This document shows, piece by piece, positions 5,516 through 6,653 of a DNA stretch of 6,653 bases. The notes beneath the pieces are model-generated. The model was given only the letters and a program-made list of their open reading frames with translations. It searched no databases and was not told the DNA's origin. A program made the translations under genes and the position numbers. Each line of letters starts with the position of its first letter. Position 1 is the stretch's first letter. Origin of the DNA: Candidatus Bathyarchaeota archaeon (GTDB lineage Archaea > Thermoproteota > Bathyarchaeia > TCS64); the NCBI GenBank assembly GCA_013619005.1, contig JABXKY010000274.1:1-6653 (forward strand), in the 5' to 3' direction.

Positions 5516-6653
5516 TGTTCAAGCTCACATCCCTCAAGGCAAGTGGATTCAAGCGCTTGGACCTGCAGGACAAGATGGGCTTTCCTGACGGACGAATGCT
5601 GGTCCATGGAAGGAACGAGAGCGGAAAATCTACCATCCTAGAGGCAATTCACTACGCTCTCTACGGCTTCGCGCTTCGCCCGACCAAACGGGCCGGGAAG
5701 GAGGACCTCATCTGCTACGGGAAACCATCGGCGGTGATAGAGCTTGAGTTCTCCATCGATGACGCCGAATACCAGGTCAGAAGAGAAATCAAGAGAAAGG
5801 GGTCAAACGTCCACATACTAAACAAACGCGACGGTGATGGTTCACTCTCAAGAGTCACGACGGGTGCCACCGCTGTCAACAGCCACATTCTAGAGATACT
5901 GCACGGCATAGATAGTGATGCCTTACTCAACAGCTGCCTAGTGGAGCAGAAGGAGCTGGGGAAGCTGGAGGCATCCAATAAACAGGACAGGATCAAGGCT
6001 ATGTCAAGCCTCTTGAACCTGGAGGAGTTCATAGACGCCAGAGACTCCATCCGAAAGGACAGGTCTAACCTGGACAAGACCCACAGTGGTACCGAGCTGA
6101 GGCTACAGGAGGCCAAGAGGGCATCCGAGGAGTACACCGAGGCCGAGACGAGGAAAGACCATGCAGAGAAAAGACTGGTTGAAATCGGGAACGAGATGGT
6201 TGAGACCAAATCAGCACTTGAGGGTCTCGAAAAAGACCTCGCTATCATCTCAGAGATGAAGGAGACCAAGGCAAGCATAGATTCAACGCAACTGGTGCTG
6301 AACGGTAAGCAGGACGAGAGAAAGATCATCGAGGCATCCCTGGAGGAGGCAAACAGGGCACAGGAGACCCTCAATGAGCTGGAACAACAGATACCAGAGG
6401 CCGAGAAACTTCAAAAATCTGAAAGCGACAGGCTCGCTGCTCTTGATGAACTCATCATCCTTGACAAGGGGCTCAACGAGGACAGGTCAGAACTCCGGTT
6501 GTCCACGATAAAATTAGAGGATGCCACCAAGAAACAATCAGAGGCACAGGAAGCCGCGGATCATCTCGTAAATATCTTCGCCGGGATAGAGGAGTACACA
6601 CCAGCAAAGGCAGCCGAGGAAACTGTATCCGCCCTATTAAGCATGATCAGGAC
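5515..6653 (+). CDS. rad50: Rad50 ATPase, N-terminal 379 residues (runs off right edge)
   Basis: The N-terminal lobe of the SMC-like ATPase Rad50, which dimerises on ATP, binds DNA ends and controls Mre11. FKLTSLKASGFKRL (2-15) is the typical opening strand. Walker A is GRNESGKST (32-40, Lys38), with Arg and Glu where GPNGAGKS is commoner; this ESGKST type also occurs in related SMC-like ATPases. The Q-loop is VEQKELGKLE (143-152, Gln145). From about residue 175 the chain becomes a long charged coiled coil, rich in Glu, Lys, Ala and Leu, that reaches the window edge. The zinc hook, signature motif and Walker B lie outside. ATG at 5515 overlaps the mre11 stop by one base, with AAGGA six bases upstream, so translation is probably coupled to keep subunits in proportion. 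SbcC is the bacterial alternative name, but the nurA-herA context marks it as archaeal Rad50. Confidence 0.95.
   Translation, partial: MFKLTSLKASGFKRLDLQDKMGFPDGRMLVHGRNESGKSTILEAIHYALYGFALRPTKRAGKEDLICYGKPSAVIELEFSIDDAEYQVRREIKRKGSNVHILNKRDGDGSLSRVTTGATAVNSHILEILHGIDSDALLNSCLVEQKELGKLEASNKQDRIKAMSSLLNLEEFIDARDSIRKDRSNLDKTHSGTELRLQEAKRASEEYTEAETRKDHAEKRLVEIGNEMVETKSALEGLEKDLAIISEMKETKASIDSTQLVLNGKQDERKIIEASLEEANRAQETLNELEQQIPEAEKLQKSESDRLAALDELIILDKGLNEDRSELRLSTIKLEDATKKQSEAQEAADHLVNIFAGIEEYTPAKAAEETVSALLSMIR

Noticed and set aside
5715..6374. Long minus-strand reading frame (219 codons) opposite rad50
   Set aside because: It lies wholly antisense to the coiled-coil region of rad50, whose Glu/Lys/Leu codons give Ser/Leu/Phe-rich antisense frames with few stops. 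It has no family resemblance or ribosome binding site.
1..6653. CRISPR array, insertion sequence, tRNA or rRNA
   Set aside because: No regularly spaced repeats, transposase, terminal inverted repeats or tRNA-like fold were seen on either strand.

Overview
The window looks like a chromosomal segment from an archaeon. It carries the archaeal DNA-end-resection set in one tight + strand operon, nurA-herA-mre11-rad50. Start codons are mixed (GTG for nurA, TTG for mre11, ATG for rad50), neighbouring genes overlap by one base, arginine is mostly AGG, and intergenic DNA holds TTTAAATA-type TATA elements about 25 bp from expected transcript starts. NurA together with HerA is a strongly archaeal pairing. 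The lineage cannot be fixed from this sequence; a Thermoplasmatota-like euryarchaeon is a guess only. GC is moderate in genes and clearly lower at about 990-1140.

Layout. Positions 1-906 are on the minus strand: the N-terminal part of an M14-type zinc carboxypeptidase-like gene (1-696, running off the left edge), preceded by a 52-residue, eight-cysteine zinc-ribbon protein (748-906) with its own ribosome binding site and TATA box. Positions 907-1329 form a divergent, AT-rich intergenic region with a repeated 10-mer, two short inverted repeats and TATA-like elements facing both ways. On the + strand come a 63-residue four-cysteine protein (1330-1521), a short gap with a tandem TATA-like element, then nurA (1601-2770), herA (2770-4356), mre11 (4358-5515) and the first 379 codons of rad50 (5515 to the right edge).

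How the genes work together. In characterised archaea, Mre11-Rad50 recognises and opens DNA double-strand breaks. The hexameric HerA translocase with the NurA nuclease then resects the 5' strand, leaving a 3' overhang for the RadA recombinase. The one-base overlaps at nurA/herA and mre11/rad50, and the one-base gap at herA/mre11, suggest a single transcript with translational coupling. 

The points most worth a second look are an apparent loss of the conserved C-terminal histidine in NurA, an apparent His-to-Asn change at the first zinc ligand of the M14-like protein, the unrecognised small Cys-rich gene just upstream of nurA, and the organised divergent intergenic region. I saw no clear evidence of a wholly new system, mobile element, CRISPR array, tRNA or rRNA.
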